A stretch of 22,921 bases of DNA from JBBQNY01 sp038255255. Its GTDB lineage: Bacteria; Pseudomonadota; Gammaproteobacteria; Xanthomonadales; Ahniellaceae. Made by a program: the position numbers and the translations under genes. Within the stretch, counting starts at the first letter, position 1. Each line of letters opens with the position of its first letter. This document shows, piece after piece, positions 1-7,798 of the stretch. The DNA lies in NCBI GenBank assembly GCA_038255255.1, contig JBBSLL010000040.1, positions 1 through 22,921 on the forward strand, written 5' to 3'. Below the pieces are notes generated by a model, which saw nothing but the letters and a program-made list of their open reading frames with translations, was not told where the DNA came from and made no database searches.

Positions 1-446
1 TCGGCGATCTTGAGCATGCCGCGCGTGGTGAGGAGCAGGTTGCCCGGCTTGATGTCGCGGTGGATGACGCCCTTGGCGTGCGCGGTGGCGAGTCCCTGCG
101 CGGTCTGGAACACGACGCGCGCGGCGTGCGCGGCGCTCATGCGTCCCTCGCGCTTGAGCAGCGCGGACAGCGACTCGCCCTCGACGAACTCCATGGCGAA
201 GAACGGCTGGCCGTCTTCCTCGCCGATGAGATAGACCTGCACGATGTTCGGGTCGTTGAGCGCCGCCATCGAGCGCGCCTCGCGCAGGAAGCGCTGCTTG
301 ATGCTCTCGTCGTGCGCGAGCGCGGGGCTCAGCTGCTTGATGGCGACGTAGCGGCCGAGCGCGGGTTCGTAACCCTTGTAGACCACGCCCATTCCGCCCC
401 GGCCAAGTTCCGAGACGATTTCGTAGTGACCGACTTTGGCTTGCAT
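1..446 (-). CDS. Ser/Thr protein kinase, N-terminal part (runs off left edge)
   Basis: This is a Hanks-type (PknB-like) Ser/Thr kinase, read right to left from an ATG at 444-446 and cut off by the window edge after about 148 residues. The start is followed almost at once by the kinase fold. The glycine-rich loop GRGGMGVVYKG lies at residues 15-25, the VAIK lysine near residue 37, and the catalytic loop HRDIKPGNLL near 133-142. The last visible residues lead into the DFG region, so the activation loop, the C-lobe and any transmembrane or sensor part lie outside. Unlike the kinase at 1798-4362, it keeps the canonical HRD arginine. It is divergent from the TRAP-type binding protein gene across about 200 bp. 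Substrate and signal cannot be judged. Confidence 0.93.
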   Translation of the reverse strand, partial: MQAKVGHYEIVSELGRGGMGVVYKGYEPALGRYVAIKQLSPALAHDESIKQRFLREARSMAALNDPNIVQVYLIGEEDGQPFFAMEFVEGESLSALLKREGRMSAAHAARVVFQTAQGLATAHAKGVIHRDIKPGNLLLTTRGMLKIA

Positions 447-642
447 GACGCTTCCCGCGAGCGCTGCATGAGCGAGGAAATCCGAGTCTACCAGCGGCTC
501 CGTCCGCCTTCCGGGCCGCGGGCACGCAGGCGACGAACGGCAATCTGCCGAGTCGGGGCGGCACCACTGGGGCGTCGGGCCGCGACCTGGCCCACTGCTC
601 CCGGCATACACTCCTGCCCTGGACATTGCGACGGATTCCCGC

Positions 643-1722
643 ATGCCGATCGACCGGCGTCGCGTTCTTGTGCAGGCTGCCGCGCTCGGCGGCGCCGCCG
701 CATTGGCCGGGTGCGCGCGAGGCACGTCGGCCCACCCGCTGCACTGGCACATGGTCACGGCATGGCCGGGTGCTTCGCCGGGTTTCGGTACGGGTGCGCG
801 GCGCCTCGCGCAATGGATCGAAACCGCGAGCAACGGCCGCCTGCGTGTCACGGTGCACGGTGGCTTCGAGCGCGTCGCGCCATTCGGCGTGTTCGATGCG
901 GTCGCGAGTGGCGAGGCGCAGATGGGACATTCCGCCGCGCACTACTGGCAGGCCAGGGCGCCCGCCGCGGTGTTCTTTGCCACGGTGCCGTTCGGCCTCA
1001 CTGCCCAGGAAATGAGCGGATGGCTCTACCAGGGCGGTGGGCTCGCCCTGTGGCGTGAGCTGTACGCGGGCTTCGGCCTCGTGCCGTTCCCGGCAGGCAA
1101 CACCGGCATGCAGACAGCAGGCTGGTACAACCGCGAGATCACTTCGACCTCCGATCTGGTGGGGCTCAAGATCCGCATGCCGGGACTGGGCGGCGAAGTG
1201 ATGCGCTCGCTCGGCGCGGTGCCGGTGCATGTCGACGGCAGCCAGATCTACACCGCCCTCAAGTCCGGCGCGCTGGACGCCGCGGAATGGGTGGCACCGT
1301 TCCACGACGCCGCGCTCGGCCTTCACCGGGTGGCGAAGTACTGCTACTACCCGGGATGGCACGAGCCGGGCACTTCCCTCGAATGTATTGTCAACAAGAC
1401 CGCATACGAGGCGCTCCCGGAGGATCTGCAGACGATCGTCTCGCTCGCCTGCAGGGCTTCCAATGAAGATGTGCTCGCCGACTTTTCATCGCGCAATGCC
1501 ACAGCAGCGGTTGCGCTCAGGCGCGACCATGGCGCGCTGTTCCGGCTGTTCCCCGGGACGGTGCTCGACGCGCTGCGCAGCGCCTCGGAAACCGTCGTGG
1601 CGAATCTCGCGGCGGCCGATCCATTTGCGGCACGCGTGCACGATAGCTACCGGGCGTGGCGCAAGGGGGCCAGGGCATGGCAGGGCTTGTCGGACGTCAC
1701 CTACTTGCAGGCAGGTTCGTGA
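643..1722 (+). CDS. TRAP-type transporter solute-binding protein (DctP/TakP-like), Tat lipoprotein
   Basis: Periplasmic solute receptor of the TRAP (DctP) superfamily, 359 aa, a normal family length. It is closest in feel to the 'mannitol/chloroaromatic' (COG4663) or TakP-like branch. The N-terminus has a twin-arginine stretch (DRRRVLV, residues 4-10), a hydrophobic segment and a lipobox LAGC with Cys24, suggesting Tat export and lipid anchoring. The conserved ligand-contact arginine is in GLKIRMPG (Arg178), and the family segment GALDAAEWVAPF is at 209-220. Such proteins bind organic acids and deliver them to a DctQ/DctM permease. No permease gene is present on either side; the flanking genes are two Ser/Thr kinases. 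It may use a remote permease or serve as a sensory binding protein. The ligand is unknown. Confidence 0.9.
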   Translation: MPIDRRRVLVQAAALGGAAALAGCARGTSAHPLHWHMVTAWPGASPGFGTGARRLAQWIETASNGRLRVTVHGGFERVAPFGVFDAVASGEAQMGHSAAHYWQARAPAAVFFATVPFGLTAQEMSGWLYQGGGLALWRELYAGFGLVPFPAGNTGMQTAGWYNREITSTSDLVGLKIRMPGLGGEVMRSLGAVPVHVDGSQIYTALKSGALDAAEWVAPFHDAALGLHRVAKYCYYPGWHEPGTSLECIVNKTAYEALPEDLQTIVSLACRASNEDVLADFSSRNATAAVALRRDHGALFRLFPGTVLDALRSASETVVANLAAADPFAARVHDSYRAWRKGARAWQGLSDVTYLQAGS

Positions 1723-1786
1723 ATCCAACGCACGGATGCGTAATCGCCGGCGATGGCGCAGAATGCCCTTCAGCCTCGCCTGGCCC

Positions 1787-1794
1787 GGGGAAAA
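1787..1794 (+). promoter_or_regulatory. Shine-Dalgarno deciding the start of the TPR kinase
   Basis: The run GGGGAAAA ends 3 bases before ATG 1798. The upstream in-frame ATG at 1753 has no comparable purine tract, so 1798 is preferred. The choice removes 15 residues that match no domain. Confidence 0.5.
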
Positions 1795-1797
1795 GCC

Positions 1798-4362
1798 ATG
1801 ATCGGCGAACTCGATCCGACCCGAACCGGCAATCCCGGTGACGCGCCCGCGGGCGAGGCCGAACGCACCCGCGTCACGGGCCCCGGCACGCCGGGCGGAT
1901 CGTCATTCGATCCGCTCTCGGGGATGCGCCCGGATCCGACCCATGGCGTGAGCGATCCCGCGGCGCGCGTCGATGCCATGGTCGGGCGGCGCATCGGGGT
2001 ATGGCAGCTCATCAAGCTCATCGGACGCGGCGGCATGGGCGAGGTATTCCTCGCCGAGCGGGCCGACGGCAACTTCACCCAGCGCGGCGCGATCAAGATC
2101 GTTCGTGCGGAGCTGGTCGACAGTGCGGCCGAGCGCTTCAAGCGCGAACGCCAGACGCTGGCGCGCCTTGACCATCCCGGCATCGCACGCCTGATCGATG
2201 GCGGCCTGAGCGACGAGGGCTGGCCCTACCTGGTGATGGAATACGTCGAGGGCACGACCATCGACGAGTACGCGCGCGGCCGCTCGGTGGCGGAATGCGT
2301 GGAGCTCTGCATTGCCATGTGCGACGCGGTCGCGTATGCGCACAGCCAGCTGGTGGTGCATTGCGACCTCAAGCCCGCCAACGTCCTGGTGCGCAACGAT
2401 GGCGTGGTCAAGCTGCTCGATTTCGGCATCGCGCGGTTGCTGGTCGAGGATGGCTCATCAGCGCAGACCGAGCTGGTCGCCTACACACCGCAGTACGCAA
2501 GTCCCGAACAGTTCAAGGGCGATCCGCTGTCGGCGTTGAGCGACGTGTACTCGCTGGGCGTCATGCTGTTCGAGCTGTTTTCCGAAAAGCTCCCGCATCC
2601 GTACGCCGACTCGACGCCGCTCGCGTTCGGCCTGCGCGTGCTCAACGAGGAGGCGACCCGGCCCAGCGAGCAGCTCGAGAAATCCAACCCCGCTCGCGCG
2701 CGCCTCGTGCGCGGCGACCTCGACGACATCACGCTCAAGGCCTTGCGCAAGGAACCCGAGGACCGCTACGGCACGGCACTGCAGGTCTCGAGCGATCTGC
2801 GCCGCTACCAGCAGAAGCTGCCGGTCAGCGCGAGCTCGGGCAAGCGCAGTTACAGGGCCCGGCGCTTCATCGCGCGGCATCGCGTGGGCATGGCGGCCAC
2901 CGTGCTGGTGTTCGCGGCGCTGATCGCAGGCCTTGTGGTCTCCGTGGACCAGTACCGGTCGGCGATGGTGCAGCGCACGCGTGCCGAGGCGCACCTCGCG
3001 GCGTCGCGGGAATTCACGCACGGGCTCATCTACGACATCTACGACGCAGTGGCGCACATGCCGGGCTCCCTGGCGGTGCGCCGGCAGCTCATCGAGCGGT
3101 CGCTCAAGCACCTCGACCGCGTCGCCAGGGTCGACAGCAGCGAGCCCGGCGTGCTGCTCGACCTCGCCGAGGCGTATCGGCGCACGGGCGACGTGCAGGG
3201 CAATCCCAATTACGCGAACCTCGGCGACATCAAGGGCTCGCTCGGCAGCTACGCGGCGGCGGCCACCGCACTCGACAAGGCTGCTGCGCTCGGCGCGGAC
3301 CTGCCGACGCTCAACAAGCAGCGCGCGCTGCTGAGCCTCAACCACGCGCACGTGCTGTTCTGGACCTCCGACCAGGCAGCCGCCGACAGCGCCTATACCA
3401 ATGCCCTGAACCTGCTGACCTCTTTGCGGCAGTCGAACGACTCGCTGGAACTCAAACTGGCCGAAGTCGAGGCACGCCTCGGCATCGGCGACAGTCAATT
3501 CTGGCAGGACGAAATCGCCAAGGCCCTGACGACGTACGACACCGCGTGCACGCCATTGCGCGGCGAAGCCGACACGGGCGAGTTCGCCGCGCAGGTGGTG
3601 CATGCGCGCGCACGCTGCCTGCTGCGTCGTGGCGATGCACTGGCGTGGCTCGGCAAGCCCGCGGATTCCCTGCGCGACCTCACCGCCGCGAGAGACACGG
3701 TGAACCGGCTGCTCGAGATCGACCCGCAACGTTACGAATTCCTGCAGACACGGCTGACCCTGCTGATCAAGATGGGGGAACACTACGTCGAGGCAGGTGA
3801 CTTCGGCCAGGCCCAGTCTATCTACGAGGAAGCCGCGAAGCAGGCGCAGGCGATTGCCGCGAGCGACAGCGAGGACATCCGCGCGCAGCGCTCGGTGTAC
3901 CTGACCACGCGCAAGCTCGGCGAATCCATGGCCCAGCAGAAGCTGTACGACAAGGCAGGCGTATACCTGCGCAGCGCGGTGCAGTCGGCGCGCGCGCTGC
4001 TCGCACTGCAGCCGCAGAATGCGGAATCGATCCGCGACCTGGGCAACGCCCTGACCGCCGCGGGACTCATCCACGTCGAGGCGAACCAGCCGACCAACGC
4101 GGAACCGATCCTGCGCGAGGCGCTGAAGCTGCGCGAGCAGTCGCTGGCGCAGACCGCGAACGCGACCAACAAGCGCGATCTCGCGATTGCGCTCGGCAAT
4201 CTCGCTTACGTAGGCGAGGGCCAGGGGAATTCCGGGAGCTGCGAGCTGCTGCAGCAGGCCGACGTGGCCTGGAGCAACCTGGTGCGCGACAACCTCGCCC
4301 GCCCGGTCGACAACGCCACGCGCAGCGATGTGCGCGAGCGCCTCAAGAAATGCCTTGGGTGA
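1798..4362 (+). CDS. Membrane Ser/Thr protein kinase with C-terminal TPR-type sensor region (non-RD)
   Basis: About 854 aa from ATG 1798 (869 aa if ATG 1753 is used). A disordered N-terminal leader of about 60 residues precedes a kinase domain at roughly 70-345. Visible motifs are the P-loop GRGGMGEVF (76-84), Lys100 in AIKI, the catalytic loop HCDLKPANVLV (188-198), DFG (208-210), SPE (235-237) and SDVYSLG (248-254). The arginine of the usual HRD is Cys189, making this a non-RD kinase; the other catalytic residues are intact. One transmembrane helix lies near 363-384, followed by about 450 residues of helical, alanine-rich TPR-like repeats that should face the periplasm. The layout is typical of TPR kinases in Xanthomonadales-like bacteria, whose signals are mostly unknown. 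It starts 75 bp after the TRAP binding protein gene on the same strand, so the two may be co-transcribed. Confidence 0.93.
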   Translation: MIGELDPTRTGNPGDAPAGEAERTRVTGPGTPGGSSFDPLSGMRPDPTHGVSDPAARVDAMVGRRIGVWQLIKLIGRGGMGEVFLAERADGNFTQRGAIKIVRAELVDSAAERFKRERQTLARLDHPGIARLIDGGLSDEGWPYLVMEYVEGTTIDEYARGRSVAECVELCIAMCDAVAYAHSQLVVHCDLKPANVLVRNDGVVKLLDFGIARLLVEDGSSAQTELVAYTPQYASPEQFKGDPLSALSDVYSLGVMLFELFSEKLPHPYADSTPLAFGLRVLNEEATRPSEQLEKSNPARARLVRGDLDDITLKALRKEPEDRYGTALQVSSDLRRYQQKLPVSASSGKRSYRARRFIARHRVGMAATVLVFAALIAGLVVSVDQYRSAMVQRTRAEAHLAASREFTHGLIYDIYDAVAHMPGSLAVRRQLIERSLKHLDRVARVDSSEPGVLLDLAEAYRRTGDVQGNPNYANLGDIKGSLGSYAAAATALDKAAALGADLPTLNKQRALLSLNHAHVLFWTSDQAAADSAYTNALNLLTSLRQSNDSLELKLAEVEARLGIGDSQFWQDEIAKALTTYDTACTPLRGEADTGEFAAQVVHARARCLLRRGDALAWLGKPADSLRDLTAARDTVNRLLEIDPQRYEFLQTRLTLLIKMGEHYVEAGDFGQAQSIYEEAAKQAQAIAASDSEDIRAQRSVYLTTRKLGESMAQQKLYDKAGVYLRSAVQSARALLALQPQNAESIRDLGNALTAAGLIHVEANQPTNAEPILREALKLREQSLAQTANATNKRDLAIALGNLAYVGEGQGNSGSCELLQQADVAWSNLVRDNLARPVDNATRSDVRERLKKCLG

Positions 4363-4371
4363 CCGCTTCGA

Positions 4372-4431
4372 AGAGCAGGGGGACGTTCGCTCTGGCCCCT
4401 CTACCGAGCCCAGGCGCCGCTGCCCTGCTCT
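4372..4431. repeat. 9-bp inverted repeat in the convergent intergenic region
   Basis: AGAGCAGGG at 4372-4380 is the perfect reverse complement of CCCTGCTCT at 4423-4431, with 42 bases between. It lies just after the kinase stop and before the 3' end of the convergent cupin gene. It could help stop transcription, but it has no T-run, so this is a weak call. I see no gene in 4363-4524. Confidence 0.3.
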
Positions 4432-4524
4432 CGACTTCAGCGTTCCTCCGCTCCGCCGACGCTCGCTACCGTCATGCGCAATGAGCAAACTTCGCTTCCG
4501 TCGCTGCGCGCATGCGTTCCCCGG

Positions 4525-5058
4525 TCAGAACGGGCATACCCCTGGGTTCGGGGCGTCGATCCGCAACGCTCCATCGTCCGGCAGCATGAAGGTGCCATAG
4601 ACCACGGCGGGCTCACTGCCTTCGTTGCGCGCGTTGTGTACGTGATCTCCCGAGTCGAGGAACGCAGTCCCCGCCGCGTAGGCGGTGCCGGTGCAGGTGA
4701 CGTCCTCCGAGTCGTACAGCATCAGGCTGCCCTGCTTCACGACCACCCACACGGGACCACCGTGCTTGTGCCACCCGAAGTAGCCGCCCGGTGCGATCGT
4801 GAATTCGACCATCACGATATCGGCCACGTCGGTGCCGGATCCGAAGCCGTCGTGGTTATCGGCCTTGAACTTGGCACGGACCGGTTCCGGCAAAACGCCG
4901 ATTGCGACAGCCCGGGGGGTGACACCGGCGCCCGGCGTGGCTCGAGCGTCTTGTGTCGGCACAAGCCCCAGGGCCACCGCGCAGCAGAGCAGCGGCCCGG
5001 CCAGCAGCGGCCGCCGTGCCGCCGTCGAAGGGTTGGTGCGGTTGTTCAAATTCATCAT
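4525..5058 (-). CDS. Secreted cupin-domain protein
   Basis: 177 aa from tandem ATG codons at 5058 and 5055. AGGAG at 5062-5066 fits the second ATG best (6-base spacing). Residues 1-40 form a signal peptide ending in ARA, so the protein is periplasmic or secreted. The single beta-barrel cupin domain has motif 1 around GGYFGWHKHGG (His97, His99) and motif 2 around GDHVHNARN (His139, His141, Asn145). The metal-ligand glutamate normally found four to five residues after motif 1's HxH is absent (Gly-Pro-Val-Trp instead), so any metal site is non-standard. The mature part has only two cysteines (122 and 175), possibly a disulfide. It is divergent from the regulator gene at 5222, a likely control relationship. 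Enzymatic role unknown. Confidence 0.85.
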   Translation of the reverse strand: MMNLNNRTNPSTAARRPLLAGPLLCCAVALGLVPTQDARATPGAGVTPRAVAIGVLPEPVRAKFKADNHDGFGSGTDVADIVMVEFTIAPGGYFGWHKHGGPVWVVVKQGSLMLYDSEDVTCTGTAYAAGTAFLDSGDHVHNARNEGSEPAVVYGTFMLPDDGALRIDAPNPGVCPF

Positions 5059-5221
5059 GGTCTCCTTGGTCGGTTGGAAACTGGAAGCCACCAGTGCACC
5101 CCGAGGTTTTCACGTAGCGCCAGTCCGATGCTTGAAGCCCGACCCAAGATTCCATGAAGATTTCCTGCGGGGCTGGCTTGATGGACCTGGGCTGCCACGC
5201 GCCGGCCATGCAGGGTGGACG

Positions 5222-6853
5222 ATGGTCATAGTCAGCACGGCGCCTCCTGACGCACAGCCGATCTTCGAGTTCGCGGACCTGACGCTCGATACGCGGCAAG
5301 GCGCCGTGTTCCGCGATACCGTGCGCCTGCCCTTGCCCAAGCTGACCTACGCGCTGTTGCTCGCCCTCGTGGACGCGGCGCCGCGTCTTCTCTCCCACGA
5401 CGATCTTGCCGAGCGCGTATGGCAAGGCCGCTGGGTTTCCCCCGAAACGCTGGCACAACGCGTGACGCTGCTGCGGCGCGCGCTGGGCGACGACGCCGGC
5501 AGTCCCCGCTACCTGCGCGTCGTTCGAGGCGTCGGGTGCCAGCTCATACCTCCAGTTCGCATCCGGCATGGCGCCCGCTCGGGGCGCCCGCCGCCGGGCA
5601 TCACCCGGATCGAACGACCCGACGGCGATGCGAGCACGTCCAGGGAACTCGACCTTTCGTTACCCTCGCAGCCTTCGATCGTGGTGCTGCCCTTCGACAC
5701 GGATATCGACCCGGAGCACCGGAATTTCGCGGACGGGCTCACGCACGACATCATCACCCGCGTCGGGCGGACGCGCCTCTTCTTTGTTATCGCGCGCGGC
5801 ACGGCCTTCAGGTTCGCGCCAGGCGCCCGCGACGTCCAGGTGGTCGCGCGCAAACTCGGCGTACGGTATGTCGTGCAGGGCCACGTACGGTTCGAGGGCT
5901 CCGCCGTGCGGGTGAACGCGGCGCTGGCGGATGCCGTCGAGGGCAGGGAAATCTGGGCGGAGCAATTCCATCGCAAGCTGGATTGCGTGTTCGAGATGCA
6001 GGAGGACATCACCGACCTGATCGTTGGCGCGATTTCTTCCGAGGTCGAGTTCGCGGAACGGCAGCGGGCCCTGCTCGAGACGCCGGCGAACCTCGATGCC
6101 TGGAGCGCCTACCACCGCGGCTGCTGGCACATGTACCGCTTCACGCCGGACGATTACACGCGCGCACAGCGATTCTTCGAGATCTCCCTGTCGCTCGACC
6201 CAAATTTGTCGCGGACGTTTGCCGGACTCTCGTTCGTGCACTGGCAGCGCGCCTTTCTCGAAATCTCGAGCGACCGAAAGGGTGAGGTAGAGCAGGCATT
6301 GGTGCTGGGCCAGCAGAGTGTGTCGCTCAACCCCCGTGATCCGCTTGGACATTGGGCGCTGGGCCGGGCCTGGATCCTGAGCGGCGAGTTCGGCGCGGCC
6401 CTGCAGGAGCTGGCCACTGCTACCGATCTCAACCCGAGTTTCGCCGTCGGCCAGTACTCCCTGGGATTCGCGCTGATGCAGAACGGTGACCTGAGACGCA
6501 GCATCGAAGTGGCCGACAGGGCGCGCCGTCTGAGTCCCTACGACCCGCTGGGTTTCGCGATGATCGGCGTGCGCGGCTTCAGCCTCGCACTGGCCGGGGA
6601 ATATGCAGAGGCCGCGAGTCTTCTGGCCATCTCGATTCGCGAGCCGAACGCGCACCACCACATGGTCGCAATGGCGGCCGTGTGCGACGTGCTCGCCGGT
6701 GACAAGGACGCCGCGCGGCGAGACCTGAGGCGCCTTCTCGCAGCTCGGTCAGGTTACGGTGTCGGGGATTTCCTGCTCGCGTTCCAGTTCCAGCGGCCTG
6801 AGCACACGGAGCTGATCGACGACGCATTCCGCCGTCTCGAGCAGCTGCGCTAG
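5222..6853 (+). CDS. HilA-like transcriptional regulator: OmpR-type winged helix, TolB/FlgO-like domain and TPR repeats
   Basis: 543 aa from ATG 5222, which has AGGGTGG just upstream. The open frame extends further left, but that part crosses the divergent cupin promoter and encodes nothing recognisable. Residues 14-112 are a Trans_reg_C winged helix like those of OmpR, CadC and HilA (LPKLTYALLLALV, LAERVWQGRWVS, VTLLRRALGD, YLRVVRGVGCQL). Residues about 152-272 form the TolB-like/FlgO module seen with adenylate-cyclase-type TPR proteins (SIVVLPF, FADGLTHDIITRVG, YVVQGHVR, IWAEQFHR). Residues about 285-540 are TPR-like helices. No transmembrane segment is evident, so it resembles soluble HilA rather than membrane CadC. 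It may control the divergent cupin gene and itself (inference). There is no receiver domain, so a phospho-relay input is unlikely. Confidence 0.88.
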   Translation: MVIVSTAPPDAQPIFEFADLTLDTRQGAVFRDTVRLPLPKLTYALLLALVDAAPRLLSHDDLAERVWQGRWVSPETLAQRVTLLRRALGDDAGSPRYLRVVRGVGCQLIPPVRIRHGARSGRPPPGITRIERPDGDASTSRELDLSLPSQPSIVVLPFDTDIDPEHRNFADGLTHDIITRVGRTRLFFVIARGTAFRFAPGARDVQVVARKLGVRYVVQGHVRFEGSAVRVNAALADAVEGREIWAEQFHRKLDCVFEMQEDITDLIVGAISSEVEFAERQRALLETPANLDAWSAYHRGCWHMYRFTPDDYTRAQRFFEISLSLDPNLSRTFAGLSFVHWQRAFLEISSDRKGEVEQALVLGQQSVSLNPRDPLGHWALGRAWILSGEFGAALQELATATDLNPSFAVGQYSLGFALMQNGDLRRSIEVADRARRLSPYDPLGFAMIGVRGFSLALAGEYAEAASLLAISIREPNAHHHMVAMAAVCDVLAGDKDAARRDLRRLLAARSGYGVGDFLLAFQFQRPEHTELIDDAFRRLEQLR

Positions 6854-6876
6854 ACGCGCGGTTGGGCGTGCCGGCC

Positions 6877-7326
6877 TCAGTCGCGGTAATCGTCGAGCAC
6901 AACGCCGAAGTGGTGCGCGCTGATGTCGAAACCGTGGCGCAGGTAGAAGCGGTGCGCAGCGTGGCGCTGCACGCCCGAATCCAGGTGCAGGCGCGCGCAA
7001 CCGAGCCGGCGCGCTTCGTGGACCAGCCAGCGAAGCAATTGCGCGCCGTGTCCGCGACTCCGGGCACCTTCGGCAGTAACCAGGTCATCGACATACAGCG
7101 CACGGCCACGCGCCAGCATCGATGCGAGGCGGAAGCCGACATACGCCACGCAGGAGCCAGTTTCGAACAACGCAACCGCGCGATAGCCTTCGGTGCGCTG
7201 CTCGGCGACGCGTGCCACGAAGGACTCGACATCGAGATGCGGACGCAATCCCGCCACCACAGGCCACGCGTCGCGCAGCGACTGCGAATCCAGCAGTTCG
7301 CGAATGTCGGCTCCGGTCACTCCCAC
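6877..7326 (-). CDS. GNAT family N-acetyltransferase
   Basis: 149 aa GCN5-related acetyltransferase. The acetyl-CoA pyrophosphate loop is RSRGHG (residues 89-94), after the beta-4 strand ALYVDDLVT; the B-motif region has HRFYLRHGF (125-133), typical of small GNATs. It would transfer acetyl from acetyl-CoA to an amine; the acceptor cannot be predicted. Two GTG starts are possible: 7326, or 7320, which forms a GTGA overlap with the stop of the DUF2782 gene. Either way the two genes overlap, so translation is probably coupled. It is convergent with the HilA-like regulator, with about 23 bp between stops. Confidence 0.9.
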   Translation of the reverse strand: MGVTGADIRELLDSQSLRDAWPVVAGLRPHLDVESFVARVAEQRTEGYRAVALFETGSCVAYVGFRLASMLARGRALYVDDLVTAEGARSRGHGAQLLRWLVHEARRLGCARLHLDSGVQRHAAHRFYLRHGFDISAHHFGVVLDDYRD

Positions 7327-7688
7327 TCGTAGAGCGTATAGAACACCGGCGCCACGGCACCATCGCTGCGATCGGTGCGCTCGAGGCGACCGTCGCCATC
7401 GATGTCCAGATACTCGTAGCTCAGTCCCTTTTCATTGGTCACCCGAACCGACTTGACCTGGCCCGCGACGCGGTACTCCTCGATAACGAGACCACCTTCC
7501 TCGCGGATGGTGACCGAGGGCGTGAGCTGGTCGCGCTCCTGTACTTTCTCGGGCAAAGGCAGCTCGTTGCGCGGAGCCCTGACCACCTCGTCGATCACCT
7601 CGCCCTGTGCGCTGACACCTGGGAGGGACGAAACGGCCATGACAGCGAGCAGCCACGCGGCCGACGCGCCCTTCGAATAAGTCCTCAC
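7317..7688 (-). CDS. DUF2782 family periplasmic protein
   Basis: 123 aa from a GTG start at 7686-7688. This start is chosen because AGGAG lies 7 bases upstream and it places a clean signal peptide (about residues 1-25, ending VSAQ) at the N-terminus. A longer open frame reaches further right but has no ribosome site and a poor composition. The mature part, with IEEYRVAGQVKSVRV and YEYLDIDGDGRLERTD followed by LYEWE, matches the DUF2782 pattern. DUF2782 proteins are small gammaproteobacterial proteins of unknown function often encoded next to polA, as here. It overlaps the following acetyltransferase gene. Confidence 0.85.
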   Translation of the reverse strand: MRTYSKGASAAWLLAVMAVSSLPGVSAQGEVIDEVVRAPRNELPLPEKVQERDQLTPSVTIREEGGLVIEEYRVAGQVKSVRVTNEKGLSYEYLDIDGDGRLERTDRSDGAVAPVFYTLYEWE

Positions 7689-7695
7689 TGGACCG

Positions 7696-7700
7696 CTCCT
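7696..7700 (-). promoter_or_regulatory. Ribosome binding site deciding the DUF2782 start
   Basis: AGGAG on the minus strand lies 7 bases before GTG 7688. It is the only good Shine-Dalgarno site in the region and fixes the start downstream of the longer open frame. Confidence 0.6.
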
Positions 7701-7730
7701 ACGGTCGGCCGCCATCGGCCATCTCGTGGA

Positions 7731-7736
7731 ATCATA
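7731..7736 (-). promoter_or_regulatory. Candidate -10 box (TATGAT) for the DUF2782-GNAT operon
   Basis: TATGAT on the minus strand matches TATAAT at five of six positions and would give a leader of roughly 35 bases. No convincing -35 hexamer is seen at 16-18 bp, so this is tentative. Confidence 0.25.
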
Positions 7737-7798
7737 GCCACCCCCGCGGCCTCCGCCGGGAACGCCGGTTAAACCCCTGCGCATCGCCACCGGACTTC

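Noticed and set aside
2458..4488. 676-codon open frame antisense to the TPR kinase
   Set aside because: A typical high-GC shadow frame: no domain, no start signal, and the sense strand has clear kinase motifs throughout.
4799..5221. Long N-terminal extension of the HilA-like regulator
   Set aside because: It runs antisense through the cupin gene start and the divergent promoter region and encodes no domain; ATG 5222 has a ribosome site and leads directly into the winged helix.
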